Translations under genes and position numbers: made by a program | DNA from: Intrasporangiaceae bacterium | GTDB lineage: Bacteria > Actinomycetota > Actinomycetes > Actinomycetales > Dermatophilaceae | Reading direction: 5' to 3' | Assembly: GCA_012518475.1 (NCBI GenBank) | Contig: JAAYSB010000185.1 | Location: 1 to 20,997, forward strand | Length of the DNA stretch: 20,997 bases | Shown: one piece after another, positions 13,834 through 20,997 of the stretch | How positions within the stretch are numbered: position 1 is the stretch's first letter | Layout: each line of letters begins with the position of its first letter | Notes under the pieces: model-generated | Told to the model about the DNA's origin: nothing | The model's input: only the letters and a program-made list of their open reading frames with translations | Databases searched by the model: none

Positions 13834-13850
13834 GCTGCGGCTCACGACGA

Positions 13851-13885
13851 ACGGCCGGCCCCGGGTCAGACCCGGCACCGGCCGT
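13851..13885. terminator. Strong GC hairpin between convergent whiB and acyl-CoA ligase genes
   Basis: ACGGCCGG (13851-13858) pairs with CCGGCCGT (13878-13885); after a 2-by-2 internal loop CCGGG (13861-13865) pairs with CCCGG (13871-13875) over a 5-nt loop. It lies 17 nt after the whiB stop and 25 nt from the ligase stop, so it can serve both strands. Confidence 0.75.
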
Positions 13886-13910
13886 ATCGCCCGACGACTG
13901 ATGCCGCCGA

Positions 13911-15788
13911 TCAGCCCTTCGACGAGGAGTACATGTCGTCGATGAGGTCGGCATAGCTGCTCTCGACGACGTTGCGCTTGACCTTCATCGACGGGGTGAG
14001 CTCACCGGACTCGATGGTGAGGTCGTGGTCGAGGAGGCGCCACTGCTTGATGGTCTCCCAGCGGTTGAGGCCGGTGTTCATCTCGTCGACGTAGCCGCCG
14101 ACCATCTGCTTGACGGCGTCGCTGGTGACGATGTCCTCGTACGAGGCGCCAGCCATCCCGTTCTCCGCTGCCCAGCCGGCCATCGCATCGGGGTCGAGAG
14201 TGATGAGCGCGACGACGTAGTTGCGGTCGTTGCCGAACACCTGGAACTGGCTGGCGTACGGGCAGACCGCCTTGAACTTGCTCTCGATGTGTCCGGGGGC
14301 GATGTACTTGCCGCCGGAGGTCTTGAACAGGTCTTTGATACGTCCGGTGATCATGAGACGGCCCTGGTCGTCGAGCGCACCCTTGTCACCGGTGTGCAGC
14401 CAGCCCTCGTCGTCGAGGGTCTTGGCGGTCTCCTCGGGAAGGTTGTGGTAGCCGTCCATGACGCCCGGGCCACGGATGAGGATCTCGTCGCCCTCGCCGA
14501 GCTTGACCTCGCTGCCCGGGAAGACCGGGCCGACGGTGCCGAACTTGTTGATGTCGGGGAGGTTGACGAAGGACCCGGCCGAGCTCTCGGTCAGACCGTA
14601 GCCCTCGAGGATCGTGATCCCGGCGGCGTCGAACCACTCGGCGATGTCCTGGTTGAGGGCCGCTGCGCCGGAGATGAAGAACCGGACCCGGCCGCCGAAG
14701 CGCTCGCGCACCTTCTTGAACACGATCGAGTCGAAGATTCCGTGCTGGACGCCGAGCATGAAGGGCACCGACTTGCCCTCACGCTTGAGGGCGGCGACCT
14801 TGCGGCCGACATCGAAGGCCTTGTGGAAGATCTTCTCCTTGGCGCCGCCCTCGGCAGCCTGCATGGTGATGATCCGGCCGTAGGCCTTCTCGAAGATGCG
14901 CGGGGCGGCGCCCATGAAGGTCGGCTTGACGATGCCGAGGTTGTCGACGATGCGCTCGACGCGGCCGTCGATGGCGGTGGCGAAGCCGACAGCCATCTGG
15001 GTCGAGGTGAGCACCTTGCCGAAGGAGTGCGCCATCGGCAGCCAGAGGAACTGCAGGTCGTCCTCGCTGAGGATGTTCTGCGCGGCGACGGCGGTGCCCT
15101 CGTACGTCCACGACGAGTGGCGCAGGCGCACGCCCTTGGGCCGGCCCGTCGTCCCGGAGGTGTAGATGAGGGTCGCGAGGTGGTCCGGTTCGATCGCGGC
15201 GATTGCGTCGTCGACGGCGGACGGGTTCTCGGCAAGGTGGCCCCTGCCGAGCTCCTCGAGCGCGTCGAGAGAGATGATCCAGTCGTCGGCGTCGTCAGCC
15301 GGAGCGCTGTTGTCGAGGACGACGACCCTGCCCACGGTCGGCATCTCGTCACGCTTGCTCACGAGCTTGTCGACCTGGCTCTGGTCCTCGGCGAAGACGA
15401 CCTGACACTCTGAGTCCGACAGGATATAAGCGACATCGTCGGCGATCGTCGTGGGGTAGACGGTCGTCGTCGCGGCGCCGGCGCACATGATGGCAAGGTC
15501 CGCGAGGATCCACTCGTAGCGGGTGCCGGAGGCGATGCCGACGCGCTGCTGATGCGCGACCCCGAGGGCGAGGAGGCCGGCTGCCATGCGGTCAACGCGC
15601 TCGCCGGCCTCCGCCCAGGTGACCGACTGCCACTCCTCGTTGGCGTCCGGGTACCGGAAGGCCTCCCGTGGCCCGCTCTTGGCCACCCGGTCGCGGAACT
15701 GTACGGCGCAGTTCTCGGGGCGACCCTCGATGGAGGACCGCTGCTCGTCGCTGATCTCGATGTGAGCGGGGATGGAGAGTGGACTCAT
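13911..15788 (-). CDS. Long-chain fatty acid-CoA ligase (AMP-forming), FadD15-like
   Basis: 625 residues. Activates fatty acids to acyl-CoA through an acyl-AMP intermediate, at the membrane or in the cytoplasm. The AMP-binding P-loop YTSGTTGRPKG is at 209-219, GYGLTESS at 397-404, the adenylate-binding DEGWLHTGDKGALDDQGRL with hinge GRIKDLFKTSGGKYIAP, and the catalytic-lysine region TPSMKVKRNVV near the C-terminus. All motifs are intact and the length is typical of the bacterial long-chain (FadD15/ACSL-like) branch. The ATG at 15788 has GGAGG 5 nt upstream, so unlike several neighbours this gene has a leader; a TAGGTT hexamer about 40 nt upstream is a possible -10. Substrate chain length cannot be read from the sequence. 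Confidence 0.95.
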   Translation of the reverse strand: MSPLSIPAHIEISDEQRSSIEGRPENCAVQFRDRVAKSGPREAFRYPDANEEWQSVTWAEAGERVDRMAAGLLALGVAHQQRVGIASGTRYEWILADLAIMCAGAATTTVYPTTIADDVAYILSDSECQVVFAEDQSQVDKLVSKRDEMPTVGRVVVLDNSAPADDADDWIISLDALEELGRGHLAENPSAVDDAIAAIEPDHLATLIYTSGTTGRPKGVRLRHSSWTYEGTAVAAQNILSEDDLQFLWLPMAHSFGKVLTSTQMAVGFATAIDGRVERIVDNLGIVKPTFMGAAPRIFEKAYGRIITMQAAEGGAKEKIFHKAFDVGRKVAALKREGKSVPFMLGVQHGIFDSIVFKKVRERFGGRVRFFISGAAALNQDIAEWFDAAGITILEGYGLTESSAGSFVNLPDINKFGTVGPVFPGSEVKLGEGDEILIRGPGVMDGYHNLPEETAKTLDDEGWLHTGDKGALDDQGRLMITGRIKDLFKTSGGKYIAPGHIESKFKAVCPYASQFQVFGNDRNYVVALITLDPDAMAGWAAENGMAGASYEDIVTSDAVKQMVGGYVDEMNTGLNRWETIKQWRLLDHDLTIESGELTPSMKVKRNVVESSYADLIDDMYSSSKG

Positions 15789-15890
15789 GATGACCTCCAT
15801 GAGGTGTCGGCGGTGACGTTGCGACAACCTAAGCACGATGAGGGGTCAAAACGGACCCGATCGGCAGCAGAATATTTGCGGAAGGACCGT

Positions 15891-17420
15891 TCAGCCGGCT
15901 GCGGCTCCGGAGGGATAGGGGGTCAGCAGCTGGTCGACGGGGGCGAAGTCGTCGGTGAGCACCGGCGAGTCACCGATCCAGTCGTCAAGGCCCTCACCTG
16001 CAAGAACGCTCCACGCAACATCCCGGGCATCGAGTCTGGACTGCCACGAGGGCACGTCGATCGGTGCGCGGCTGGCTGTCGCGACGAGGTTCCCACCCCG
16101 GCCGGACCACGCGAGCGCGACATGGGGATAACTGTCGCGCAAGGTCGCGAGCTCGGCCCGAGCGAAGGCGAGCGGACCGTAGTCGATGAGGTTCAGGAGA
16201 TAGATGCCGTTGTCGGCGAGCGTGCGGTCGATCTCCAGGGACGCCTCGCGGGTCGTGAGGTGCCAGGGCACGCTGACACCGCCGAAGGCGTCACCGATGA
16301 CGACATCGACTTCTCCCGCGGGCAGCGTCTGCAGCCCCAGTCGCCCGTCCTCGACCCTGATGTCGAGGTCCAGAGACTCCGGCAGAGCCAGTGCCTCGCG
16401 GTCGACTCGGATCACACCGGGGTCGACCTCGGACACCGAGCCGGTCGTGCCGGGACGGTCGGCGTCGAGATGGCGGGGCAGGGTGAGTCCACCGGCTCCG
16501 ATGCTGTGCACCGTGAGTGGTGCTCCGTCCTCGAACCGGGCGTCGATGCCGGCCGCGATAGCGCGGACATAGTCGAACTCGAGGTGCGTGGGGTCCTCGA
16601 GGTCGACATACGAGTGCCGGAGACCATCCATGACCAGGAGCCGCCCGTCGGGGCGCTCGGGATCAGCGTCGACCGTGACGCAGTGATAGATGGTCTCGGT
16701 GTCGCAGCCGCTCGGGAAGACGACGGTGGCGGCACCGAGAAGAAGCGCTGCGCCCGTTCCAGCAGCCACGGTCCGCGCGGGAGTGCGCCCGATTCGCAGG
16801 CCGACGACGACTGCGGCGAGGAGGAGTGCGAGTCCGAGCCCGACCATGATCCAGGAGACCGACAGCCGCGAGATCAGGATGAAGCCGGTGACGACTGTGC
16901 CGAAGATGGCACCGACGGTGCCGATGCCGGAGAGCCTGCCGACGATCGTCCCGGTCTCGGACAGCGATGCGAGCATGAGTTTGATGACCATCGGGGTCAC
17001 CGCCGACAGCAGTGCTCCCGGAACGATGATCGTCGCCGCGGCGACAAGGAGGAGAAGCGCACCGTCGGCCGCGTCCGCCGAGCCACGTACGAGGAACGGC
17101 GTGGCCGCGACGACCACGGCGGACACCCCGAGCAGGGGCGCGAGCACGCGGCGTGGGTCGACTCGATCGGCCCACCAGCCCCCGACCCAGGAGCCGAAGG
17201 CGATCGCCGCCAGAGCGACACCGATGACAAGAGTGTTCGTCTCGAGAGTGAGTCCCAGGTAGGGCGCCAGGAGGCGCAGTGCGACGAGCTCGACGACGAG
17301 CACTGCGGCACTCGAGCCGAACACGAGGGCGGCAGCGGCCCAGCTCGCCAGCGGCGCTGTCGTGGTCGACGCTGTCGCATCGGGACCCGCATCGACGTCG
17401 CTCTCGGTGGGCTCGCTCAC
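15891..17420 (-). CDS. Fused MFS-like membrane / spermidine synthase-like protein
   Basis: 509 residues from the GTG at 17420; the frame stays open upstream but the hydrophobic domain and a TACGCT hexamer 6 nt before this GTG argue for it. Residues about 24-235 contain seven or so hydrophobic helices resembling the first half of an MFS transporter (ELVALRLLAPYLG, GSWVGGWWADR). Residues about 245-509 resemble the Rossmann aminopropyltransferase fold of spermidine synthase: VHSIGAGGLTLP (303-315), SEVDP (acidic residue for the nucleotide ribose), GDAFGG (376-381) and NLIDY. Such fusions are widespread in actinobacteria, and their enzymatic activity is mostly untested. It is divergent from the metallophosphoesterase fusion with 70 bp between starts. 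Confidence 0.9.
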   Translation of the reverse strand: MSEPTESDVDAGPDATASTTTAPLASWAAAALVFGSSAAVLVVELVALRLLAPYLGLTLETNTLVIGVALAAIAFGSWVGGWWADRVDPRRVLAPLLGVSAVVVAATPFLVRGSADAADGALLLLVAAATIIVPGALLSAVTPMVIKLMLASLSETGTIVGRLSGIGTVGAIFGTVVTGFILISRLSVSWIMVGLGLALLLAAVVVGLRIGRTPARTVAAGTGAALLLGAATVVFPSGCDTETIYHCVTVDADPERPDGRLLVMDGLRHSYVDLEDPTHLEFDYVRAIAAGIDARFEDGAPLTVHSIGAGGLTLPRHLDADRPGTTGSVSEVDPGVIRVDREALALPESLDLDIRVEDGRLGLQTLPAGEVDVVIGDAFGGVSVPWHLTTREASLEIDRTLADNGIYLLNLIDYGPLAFARAELATLRDSYPHVALAWSGRGGNLVATASRAPIDVPSWQSRLDARDVAWSVLAGEGLDDWIGDSPVLTDDFAPVDQLLTPYPSGAAAG

Positions 17421-17426
17421 CCGGTC

Positions 17427-17432
17427 AGCGTA
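17427..17432 (-). promoter_or_regulatory. Putative -10 element of a leaderless MFS/spermidine-synthase-like transcript
   Basis: TACGCT on the minus strand, then GACCGG (6 nt), then the GTG start. Only 45 bp separate it from the -10 candidate of the divergent gene, so the two promoters must overlap. Confidence 0.45.
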
Positions 17433-17477
17433 CGGTCCCGCACGGCCTCGTCCCTGGTCGTAGTCGCTGATGCGACC

Positions 17478-17483
17478 TAGAGT
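17478..17483 (+). promoter_or_regulatory. Putative -10 element of a leaderless metallophosphoesterase transcript
   Basis: TAGAGT, then GGCCCCG (7 nt), then the ATG at 17491. It favours that ATG over the in-frame ATG at 17470, which would lie upstream of the hexamer. Confidence 0.45.
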
Positions 17484-17490
17484 GGCCCCG

Positions 17491-19647
17491 ATGTCGGAGA
17501 CGCTCGTGCACCCAGGCCGCCGACCCCGGGCTGCGCTTCTGTCCGCCGTGGGAGCCGCCGTCACCTTCATCGGTGGTTGGCTCCTCGCGCAGGCCATGGT
17601 TGCCGCCGACTTCGATCCTGTCCGGGAACCGATCGGCGCTCTCGCGGCAACAGGGGTGCCTCACCGGTGGGTCATGACGACCGCCCTTGTCCTCACCGGC
17701 GTCCTCCACGTCGCCACCGCCTGGTGCCTCACGGGTATGCGTCCCCTCGGCCGGGCGGCGCTGGCCGCCGCCGGGGCGGCGACCGTTGCCCTCGCTGCCG
17801 TCCCTCTTCCCGCTCGCGGGGCCGGATCAGCGGCAAACACAGTGGTCACTGCCGTTGCATTCGTCCTGCTGGCGGTCTGGCCCCGGCTCGGCTCGCACCC
17901 CCGCTCCTGGGGACTGCTCCGTCCACGGCCCGCCCGCTGGGCCAGCCTCGCCATGCTCGTGGCCGTGGCGTCGCTGGCGCTGACTCAGGGTCGTTCCTTC
18001 TCCGGCGCGCACGAGCGGATCGTCACGTCCGCACTGGTCCTGTGGCCGGTCGCCACTGCAGTAGCCGCGTGGATCCGCGCCGGCTGGCCGATCGGCTCGC
18101 CCCAGAGCAAGCACGTGCTGTCGACCGTTGCCTTCTCCGTGCTCGCACTGATTGGCGGACTGACCGCGACGAACCTCGCACCGGTCACCGCACAGACGGA
18201 CTACTACCAGGCGACGGTGTCCCTCTCCCCCGATCCGCGCGCCGTGAACACGATCAGGGTGCCGACGATCCTCGGTGACGTCAGCCTCGGCTATCAGGGG
18301 GCGGCACCCGGCATCGTTACCAGCCCACAGATCCGGGCGGAGATCACCGAGGCCCTCGCACAACCCGGCATGAGTGCCAGCGGGCTGCAACCCTCCGACG
18401 AGGAGATCACCGACGCGGTCGAGCGTGCCGCGGTTGCCCTCGGCACCCGGTTCCTCATCGGCGCAGGCGTCACCGGGGCCCTCATCCTCATCGGCTATAC
18501 CCTCGTCAGGCACCGCCGACCCCGGTTGTGGTTGCTCGTCTCGGCGCTCCTTGCTGTGGCGATCGCGTCAGTCGGCACGAGTGCAGCCATCGGCTCCACC
18601 TACCGAGTGGACAGGCAACCCACCTTTGCCACGACCGGCGCCCTCACCGCGGTCCAGTCCAACCTCGCCATCCTCGACGACGTCGAGGCCAGGTCGGTTC
18701 AGGTCGCCCCTTATCTCCGCAACCTGATCGTGCTGTCCGGGGCGCTCCAGGAGAACTACGTCGAGCAGGGGCCCGAACGAGACATCGCCCTGCGTGCGCT
18801 GCTCGTGTCCGACATCCATGGCGCCAACTACTACCCGCTGATGCGCTCGATCATCGAGGCGGAGGCGGTCGACGTCGTGATCGACACCGGCGACATCATC
18901 AACTTCGGGTCCCCTGCAGAGCTTGCGGCGTCCGGTCTGCGCGATGGCATCGCCTCCCTCCAGGTCCCCTATGTGTTCGTGCGGGGGAATCACGATGCGC
19001 GTTCCGAGTACGACTACGACGTGGTGAACGCCATCGCCTCGATCCCGAACGCCTATGTTCTTCAGCCCTCCCCCGAGACCTACACCGAGATCGATTTCGG
19101 TGGTCTGCGCATCGGCGGCTTCAACGACCCGAGGTACTTCGGCGACAGCGGCTCGCGATCCCTCGAGCTGCAGGAGGCAGCCCGACAGCAGTTTCTGGAC
19201 GCCTTCGGTGAACGCCCGCCCCTCGACGTCGTCGTCAGCCACGAGCCGTGGGCGGTGGCAGAACTTCCGGACGTCGGCGTCGCCCTCAACGGCCACATGC
19301 ACACTCCTGACCTCCAGGGCAATCGCGTCCAGGCAGGCACGTTCACGGGCGGTGGTCCCTTCAGCCACTTCCGGCAGCAGCAGCCCGGCGAGGAGCTCAC
19401 CGGCCAGCCGTATGCCTTCGACGTCCTCACCTTCGGCACCGACTGCAGACTGTCGACGTTGACCCGGTTCCAGTACCGCAACATCGTCCGAGGCCGCCCC
19501 GCCTATGACGACATCACGCTGGTCAACGGGTCGCGCGTCGACACCCGCCCCCTCGAGGAGGGTGCCCGACAGTGTCATCCGGCGGATGATGTGAGGGAGA
19601 CGATGGTGCTGAGTGTCACGGAATCGACGAACACCGGGGAGGGATGA
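17491..19647 (+). CDS. DUF998-like membrane domain fused to a calcineurin-like metallophosphoesterase
   Basis: 718 residues. The first about 200 residues look like a complete DUF998 six-helix protein (DPVREPIGALAATG, then AAVPLPARGAGSAANTV). A hydrophobic helix near 209-232 is followed by an extracytoplasmic stretch, two more helices (319-340, 347-369), and the phosphoesterase domain. Its metal-binding motifs are all present: SDIHG (D441, H443), DTGD (465-468), GNHD (499-502), VVSHE (H584) and GHMH (601-604). The catalytic part should therefore be active as a metal-dependent phosphohydrolase, but the substrate is unknown. From residue about 208 onward the protein resembles stand-alone membrane-anchored phosphoesterases of actinobacteria, so the DUF998 part appears to be an added module. 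The DNA reads through with no frame break at the junction. Confidence 0.88.
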   Translation: MSETLVHPGRRPRAALLSAVGAAVTFIGGWLLAQAMVAADFDPVREPIGALAATGVPHRWVMTTALVLTGVLHVATAWCLTGMRPLGRAALAAAGAATVALAAVPLPARGAGSAANTVVTAVAFVLLAVWPRLGSHPRSWGLLRPRPARWASLAMLVAVASLALTQGRSFSGAHERIVTSALVLWPVATAVAAWIRAGWPIGSPQSKHVLSTVAFSVLALIGGLTATNLAPVTAQTDYYQATVSLSPDPRAVNTIRVPTILGDVSLGYQGAAPGIVTSPQIRAEITEALAQPGMSASGLQPSDEEITDAVERAAVALGTRFLIGAGVTGALILIGYTLVRHRRPRLWLLVSALLAVAIASVGTSAAIGSTYRVDRQPTFATTGALTAVQSNLAILDDVEARSVQVAPYLRNLIVLSGALQENYVEQGPERDIALRALLVSDIHGANYYPLMRSIIEAEAVDVVIDTGDIINFGSPAELAASGLRDGIASLQVPYVFVRGNHDARSEYDYDVVNAIASIPNAYVLQPSPETYTEIDFGGLRIGGFNDPRYFGDSGSRSLELQEAARQQFLDAFGERPPLDVVVSHEPWAVAELPDVGVALNGHMHTPDLQGNRVQAGTFTGGGPFSHFRQQQPGEELTGQPYAFDVLTFGTDCRLSTLTRFQYRNIVRGRPAYDDITLVNGSRVDTRPLEEGARQCHPADDVRETMVLSVTESTNTGEG

Positions 19648-19710
19648 GGCACCTGGGGTTCCGCTCCGGCTGTGCAAGGATGAGCGCTACAGGAGAGGTG
19701 GAGACGACCC

Positions 19711-19944
19711 ATGGCCCAGCCTGAGCCTATGCCGGTCGAGGTGCCGATCCGGGACGAGATGATCCGGCTCGGACAGTTCCTCAAGCTCGCCAACGTCGTC
19801 GAGGACGGTGGCGAGGCACGCGAGCTCATCGAGCGCGGCCTGGTGTCCGTCAACGACGAGGTCGAGACGCGCCGGGGTCGCCAGCTGCACGTCGGTGACA
19901 CGGTGCGCCTGGGCGAGCACGCCCTCGTCGTCGGGTCTGCCTGA
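19711..19944 (+). CDS. Small S4-domain RNA-binding protein
   Basis: 77 residues consisting almost only of an S4 domain (about 18-66): IRLGQFLKLANVVEDGGEARELIERG, then VSVNDEVETRRGRQL and VGDTVRL. S4 proteins of this size (YbcJ/YaaA-like) bind structured RNA, often in ribosome-related processes; the partner is unknown. GGTGGAG sits 7 nt before the ATG at 19711, a good ribosome binding site. It lies 63 bp downstream of the metallophosphoesterase on the same strand and ends 15 bp from the convergent kinase tail. Assignment to the family is clear, function is not. Confidence 0.93.
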   Translation: MAQPEPMPVEVPIRDEMIRLGQFLKLANVVEDGGEARELIERGLVSVNDEVETRRGRQLHVGDTVRLGEHALVVGSA

Positions 19945-19959
19945 CCACTCCTCCGCTGG

Positions 19960-20150
19960 CTATGGGCCGGCGCTGACCCGCGCATACACGGTGTGGAAGT
20001 TGCTCTTCGACTGGGTGAACGTGTCGCCGTCACAGGTGTAGGCAACGTCGCTGACTCCGGGGGTGAGCGTCGTGACGATCGGGCCGATCGACAGAGTCCC
20101 CTCGTTGCGGACGAGATCGAAGGACATCGTGTCCCCTCCGTGGCGATGTC
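19960..20150 (-). pseudogene. Frame-shifted C-terminal end of the kinase extracellular domain
   Basis: On the minus strand, in the frame one step from the kinase, the DNA reads GGDTMSFDLVRNEGTLSIGP, then VAYTCDGDTFTQS and ends at a TAG (19960-19962). This looks like the second half of the small beta-rich domain that starts in the kinase protein (SWETVEYRESHPG...GLVFDGEVE). Adding one base after the TA of the kinase stop codon removes the stop and joins the two frames. A short independent gene starting at the ATG near 20127 is less likely, as it has no signal peptide and would be a half-domain. Confidence 0.65.
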
Positions 20151-20997
20151 CTACTCCACCTCGCCGTCGAAGACCAGCCCCTGGCCTCCGCCCGCGAGCG
20201 CATTGTCGTAGGTGACGAGCATGCGGCCGTCCTCGCTGATGTCGACGGCGCGGTCGAGAGAGGTGATCTCGCCGATGCCGGGGTGGGACTCGCGGTACTC
20301 GACCGTCTCCCAGCTGCCGATGAGGCACGGATCAAGCTCCCCGGCGGCGAGCGCCTGCTGGGACTCGGCAGTCGGGCTTCCTGTCTCCTGGGGAGCCGGG
20401 TCGGCGCTGCTCACCGGATCTGGATCCTCGGTCGCCGTCGGAGGGCTCTGGGTGCTGGAGGTGGGTGGCGTCGGCCCCGCGCTCTCCTCCTGGTCTCGAT
20501 CGCCGCTGCTGAGCGCGAGAGCGGCAACGACAGCTCCCACGACGATGAGAGCAGCGACAGCGGCCGGAGCGAACCAGCGTCCGCGTCGGTTGCCGCTCCG
20601 GTCGGACTCGGTCGGTTCCGGCGGCGGCCGGTGCTGGACCGGCGTCGGCGCCAGGTCGGAGGCGCCGCCCACGCTGGGCCGGATCGTGGTGAGGTCATCG
20701 ACCTCGCCGGCGGCCCCGGACGGGTGGTGTGCCTCGTCGAGGAGGACGATCTCGGTGCGCGGGAGGCGCAGCTCCTGCTCGATGGCGAGCAGCGACCTCG
20801 CCAGGGCCAGGGCCGTGGGTGGTCGGACAGCTGGATCCTTGTCGAGGGCCTGCTGGAGCAGCCGCTCGAGCGACTCGGGGACATCGGCCCGGCCCGTGCG
20901 CGCAGGCTCGGTATTGAGTGCTCGGCGCAGAAGGGCATCGGTGGAGTTGTCGCCGTCCGGAGCCTCGAAAGGGGACCGTCCCGACAGCAGGTAGAAC
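20151..20997 (-). CDS. Transmembrane Ser/Thr protein kinase, 5' part outside window, extracellular domain truncated
   Basis: Partial: the visible 281 residues start in the C-lobe of a Hanks-type kinase (FYLLSGRSPFEAPDGDN, then LLQQALDKDPAVRPPTALAL, subdomains X-XI). A juxtamembrane linker with DDLTTIRPS, a possible autophosphorylation site, is followed by a Pro-rich segment, a transmembrane helix (WFAPAAVAALIVVGAVVAAL) and an extracellular Ser/Thr/Pro-rich stalk. The chain then enters a small domain (DPCLIGSWETVEYRESHPG) and stops at TAG, 20151-20153, in mid-domain. There are no PASTA repeats, so it is not the PknB cell-wall sensor. The kinase half appears intact, but the sensor domain is cut, either a real mutation or a base-calling error. 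Confidence 0.88.
   Translation of the reverse strand, partial: FYLLSGRSPFEAPDGDNSTDALLRRALNTEPARTGRADVPESLERLLQQALDKDPAVRPPTALALARSLLAIEQELRLPRTEIVLLDEAHHPSGAAGEVDDLTTIRPSVGGASDLAPTPVQHRPPPEPTESDRSGNRRGRWFAPAAVAALIVVGAVVAALALSSGDRDQEESAGPTPPTSSTQSPPTATEDPDPVSSADPAPQETGSPTAESQQALAAGELDPCLIGSWETVEYRESHPGIGEITSLDRAVDISEDGRMLVTYDNALAGGGQGLVFDGEVE

Noticed and set aside
13429..13878. A minus-strand open frame opposite whiB
   Set aside because: The plus-strand WhiB protein with its four cysteines and GIWGG motif is unambiguous; the antisense frame has no recognisable content.

Overview
The window is high-GC, gene-dense bacterial DNA that is almost certainly actinobacterial. Evidence for this is a WhiB-family Fe-S regulator, the paired IMP dehydrogenase genes guaB and guaB3, a MurT-type Mur ligase, a PASTA-less transmembrane Ser/Thr kinase, and many GTG starts. 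Gene content (guaA, choD, guaB3, guaB, whiB3-like) resembles a block known from Mycobacterium tuberculosis, but the exact neighbours look more like Micrococcales (Intrasporangiaceae such as Janibacter or Knoellia would be my guess). The genus is inference only.

Layout. 1-1815 (minus): the N-terminal two thirds of a MurT-like Mur ligase, preceded by a membrane protein of unknown function. 1816-2159: a non-coding stretch with a strong inverted repeat and two 84-bp tandem repeats that abut the guaA stop codon. 2160-4956 (minus): a tightly overlapped operon surf1 > DUF3817 > guaA. 4957-6301: a lone plus-strand gene with an AbiEi-like N-terminus and a DUF559/Vsr-like nuclease C-terminus, with short related repeats on both sides; this is the most accessory-looking part of the window. 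6302-9606 (minus): gabD2 > choD-like GMC oxidoreductase, overlapping by ATGA. 9607-9841: a perfect 36-bp palindrome. 9842-13436 (minus): guaB, then guaB3 followed by a DUF305 lipoprotein. The guaB/guaB3 gap holds a broken VapC (PIN toxin) gene and a nested hairpin. 13546-13833 (plus): WhiB3/WhiD-like regulator, divergent from guaB. 13911-17420 (minus): an MFS/spermidine-synthase-like fusion and a long-chain acyl-CoA ligase. 17491-19944 (plus): a DUF998-metallophosphoesterase fusion and a small S4 RNA-binding protein. 19960-20997 (minus): the C-terminal part of a Ser/Thr kinase whose extracellular domain is interrupted by an apparent 1-bp deletion.

Functional themes. Guanine nucleotide synthesis is represented by guaB (IMP to XMP), guaA (XMP to GMP) and the enigmatic guaB3. 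Respiratory assembly (SURF1), lipid/steroid-type oxidation (ChoD-like, acyl-CoA ligase), redox-responsive regulation (WhiB) and cell-wall modification (MurT-like) sit around it. Seven apparent transcription-unit starts carry a TAnnnT hexamer exactly 6-7 nt before the start codon and mostly lack a well-placed Shine-Dalgarno, which points to leaderless transcripts. Operon-internal genes use 4-bp GTGA/ATGA overlaps instead.

The best candidates for something undescribed are the repeat-flanked AbiEi/DUF559 gene, the 84-bp repeat unit at the guaA 3' end, and the GuaB3 protein whose catalytic cysteine position is serine.
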